Positions 6,801 through 7,668 of a stretch of 7,668 nt of DNA are shown in pieces; the stretch's first letter is position 1, and every line of letters starts with the position of its first letter. Both the position numbers and the translations under genes were made by a program. This DNA comes from Gammaproteobacteria bacterium (GTDB lineage Bacteria; Pseudomonadota; Gammaproteobacteria; UBA9214), in contig DAOVVG010000110.1 in NCBI GenBank assembly GCA_030632175.1, positions 1-7,668 on the forward strand, given 5' to 3'. The notes under the pieces are model-generated. The model had not been told where the DNA came from and did no database searches. It saw only the letters and a list, made by a program, of their open reading frames with translations.

Positions 6801-7668
6801 CCTGTCAAATGCAGGCCTTGCGTGATAATCCGGCGTGCGCGCAGCAGGAGTTCGACGGCCTGCTGGACGTGGACGACCAGGGTGTTCGTCCGGTCGTCAG
6901 CTTTGATATGAATGAAGATGTGGCGGCACCCCTGATCGCAACGGGTGTACGTCCGCAGGTGGCCATCCTGCGCGAGCAGGGTGTTAACGGCCAGGTTGAA
7001 ATGGCCGCAGCCTTTCATCGCGCCGGCTTCGATGCGGTCGATGTACACATGAGTGACCTGCTGTCGGGCAGAGTGTCGCTGGATGCCTTTAAGGGCATGG
7101 TCGCCTGTGGCGGATTTTCCTACGGTGATGTACTGGGCGCCGGGCAGGGCTGGGCCAAGTCGGTGCTGTTTCATGCGCAGTTACGCGATATGTTCACGGC
7201 ATTCTTTGAACGCCAGGACAGTTTTGCGCTGGGCGTGTGTAATGGCTGCCAGATGTTGTCGACGCTCCGGGAACTGATTCCGGGAGCCGGGCACTGGCCG
7301 CGTTTTGTGCGTAACAAGTCCGAACAATTCGAGGCGCGCTTTTCCCGGCTGGAGATTCTGCCTTCACCGTCGCTGTTTTTTGCCGGTATGGAAGGTTCGA
7401 TTTTGCCGATTGCCGTGGCGCACGGGGAAGGGCGCGCGGAATTTGCTGATGCGTCGGGCGCGGAGGCAGTACGGCAGGCCGGACTGGTAGCGGCGCGCTA
7501 TCTAGATGGTCATGGCAAGATCGCAGAACAGTATCCGTACAACCCGAACGGTTCACCGCTGGGCATTACCGGCCTGACGACTGCCGATGGTCGCGCAACC
7601 ATCATGATGCCGCATCCTGAACGGGTCTTCCGTAGTGTTACCCACTCCTGGCACCCGGATGAGTGGGG
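3827..7668 (+). CDS. purL: Phosphoribosylformylglycinamidine synthase, large single-chain form, C terminus cut by window
   Basis: Converts FGAR, glutamine and ATP to FGAM, the fourth step of de novo purine synthesis, in the cytoplasm. One uninterrupted frame of 1,280 codons runs to the window edge. E. coli PurL has 1,295 aa, and alignment of the end (HSWHPDEWG with NSWHPENWG) leaves about 17 residues outside. Order: PurS-like N-terminal domain (about 1-145, with PRPGTISPWSSKASDI), linker, then two AIRS-like synthetase halves. The first half carries QANSEHCRHKIFN (213-225), KVETHNHPTAI (294-304) and GAATGTGGEIRDEGATGRG (309-327); later come GDRSVTGMV, PVGKDSMSMK and YHDRSDGGLL. A class I glutaminase domain from about 1030 has nucleophile C1138 (LGVCNGCQM) and catalytic H1263 and E1265 (PHPERVF). 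Each is offset by +3 from the published C1135, H1260 and E1262 of the Salmonella enzyme. GGAG lies 5 bases before the ATG, and the N terminus MLHLRGCPALSNFRLQKLLA aligns with E. coli. Confidence 0.97.
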   Translation, partial: MLHLRGCPALSNFRLQKLLAQVQEHVPSLTGIHAEFLHIAELDEALSPDEQGVLAQLLSYGPETPAEKPSGFSFVVVPRPGTISPWSSKASDIVHNCGLEKVRRVERGIVYTFEAGDSTGLSGTQRQQVLPLIHDRMTEAVLFNINDTDALFRHAVPAPCETVDVLGGGRDALVTANGEFGLALSADEIDYLVESFTALGRNPVDVELMMFAQANSEHCRHKIFNASWVIDGEAQDSSLFDMIRASYNASPDNVLSAYSDNAAVTKGYPVQRFFADTASHRYTPHAENAHLVIKVETHNHPTAISPFPGAATGTGGEIRDEGATGRGAKPKAGLCGFSVSNLRIPDFPQPWETDHGKPARIASALDIMLDGPLGAAAFSNEFGRPNLCGYFRTFEERVPGSEGDELRGYHKPIMLAGGCGMVRDEHVNKREIPAETPIVVLGGPAMLIGLGGGAASSMSSGASAEDLDFASVQRGNPEMERRVQEVIDACWALGDENPIVSIHDVGAGGLSNAVPEIVNDCQRGGRFELRTIPNDDPGMSPMQVWCNESQERYVLAIDRAHLPEFEALCERERCPCAVIGVATEQQQLVLGDSHFDNSPIDLPMSLLLGKAPKMVRDVRRMPVVNEAFSTANLDISEAIYRVLRLPGVANKTFLITIGDRSVTGMVTRDQMVGPWQVPVADVAVTASDYAGYTGEAMAMGERTPVALLHGPASGRMAVGEALTNIAASHIEDIGRIALSANWMAPAGHPGEDAILFDTVKAVGKELCPALGIAIPVGKDSMSMKSVWGESGEQAVTAPLSLVISAFAPVADVRKTLTPQLRTDQGETDLVLIDLGEGNNRLGGSALAQVYKQIGCIPPDLDTPALLRGFFAAIQELNAAGILLAYHDRSDGGLLVSVCEMAFAGHAGVTLNLDSPGADAATLLFSEELGAVLQLRRPDTPSVLNTLKKHGLDAVTQVIGTLNTDDRVEVTVNGQAVLSETRVDLQRAWSETTCQMQALRDNPACAQQEFDGLLDVDDQGVRPVVSFDMNEDVAAPLIATGVRPQVAILREQGVNGQVEMAAAFHRAGFDAVDVHMSDLLSGRVSLDAFKGMVACGGFSYGDVLGAGQGWAKSVLFHAQLRDMFTAFFERQDSFALGVCNGCQMLSTLRELIPGAGHWPRFVRNKSEQFEARFSRLEILPSPSLFFAGMEGSILPIAVAHGEGRAEFADASGAEAVRQAGLVAARYLDGHGKIAEQYPYNPNGSPLGITGLTTADGRATIMMPHPERVFRSVTHSWHPDEW

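Noticed and set aside
1..7668. CRISPR array, tRNA or rRNA gene, insertion sequence, or defence or biosynthetic cluster
   Set aside because: No regularly spaced direct repeats, RNA-gene motifs or transposase-like frames were seen. The window is almost filled by five recognisable housekeeping-type genes.
3827..7668. Frameshift or internal stop in purL, since no single closed frame covers it
   Set aside because: Codon-by-codon reading from 3827 to the end stays in one frame without a stop. It simply runs off the window edge.

Overview
The window looks like core chromosome of a free-living gammaproteobacterium. The order gcvR (reverse) / dapA-bamC / metallo-hydrolase matches, from memory, the gcvR-dapA-bamC neighbourhood of Enterobacteria and Pseudomonas. 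The proteins resemble E. coli counterparts residue by residue at their motifs: DapA is the same length (292 aa), and PurL is the large single-chain form of about 1,300 aa. Base composition is moderately GC-rich and even throughout. There is no transposase, phage gene, tRNA, rRNA or CRISPR array. The genus cannot be read from this segment; a non-enteric lineage is likely, because a YycJ-type hydrolase and purL follow bamC, where I expect purC in Pseudomonas and E. coli.

Layout. Positions 1-533 (reverse strand, cut by the window edge) encode a two-ACT-domain GcvR-type regulator. A 169-base divergent gap holds a good sigma70-like promoter for dapA. dapA (703-1581) and bamC (1596-2717) are 14 bases apart and look co-transcribed: the first lysine/diaminopimelate-pathway enzyme, then an outer-membrane assembly lipoprotein. 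A 167-base gap follows with an 87-base imperfect palindrome and a probable promoter, then a YycJ/WalJ-like metallo-beta-lactamase-fold gene (2885-3646). A 180-base gap carries a REP/BIME-like inverted pair and another probable promoter. purL (3827 to the window end) fills the rest and lacks only its last codons.

The genes serve separate housekeeping jobs: one-carbon/glycine regulation, peptidoglycan and lysine precursor synthesis, outer-membrane biogenesis, nucleic-acid processing and purine synthesis. They are best seen as a conserved neighbourhood rather than one pathway. No gap exceeds 300 bases. I found no convincing undescribed system in the coding part. The least explained DNA is the two long palindromes that bracket the metallo-hydrolase gene.
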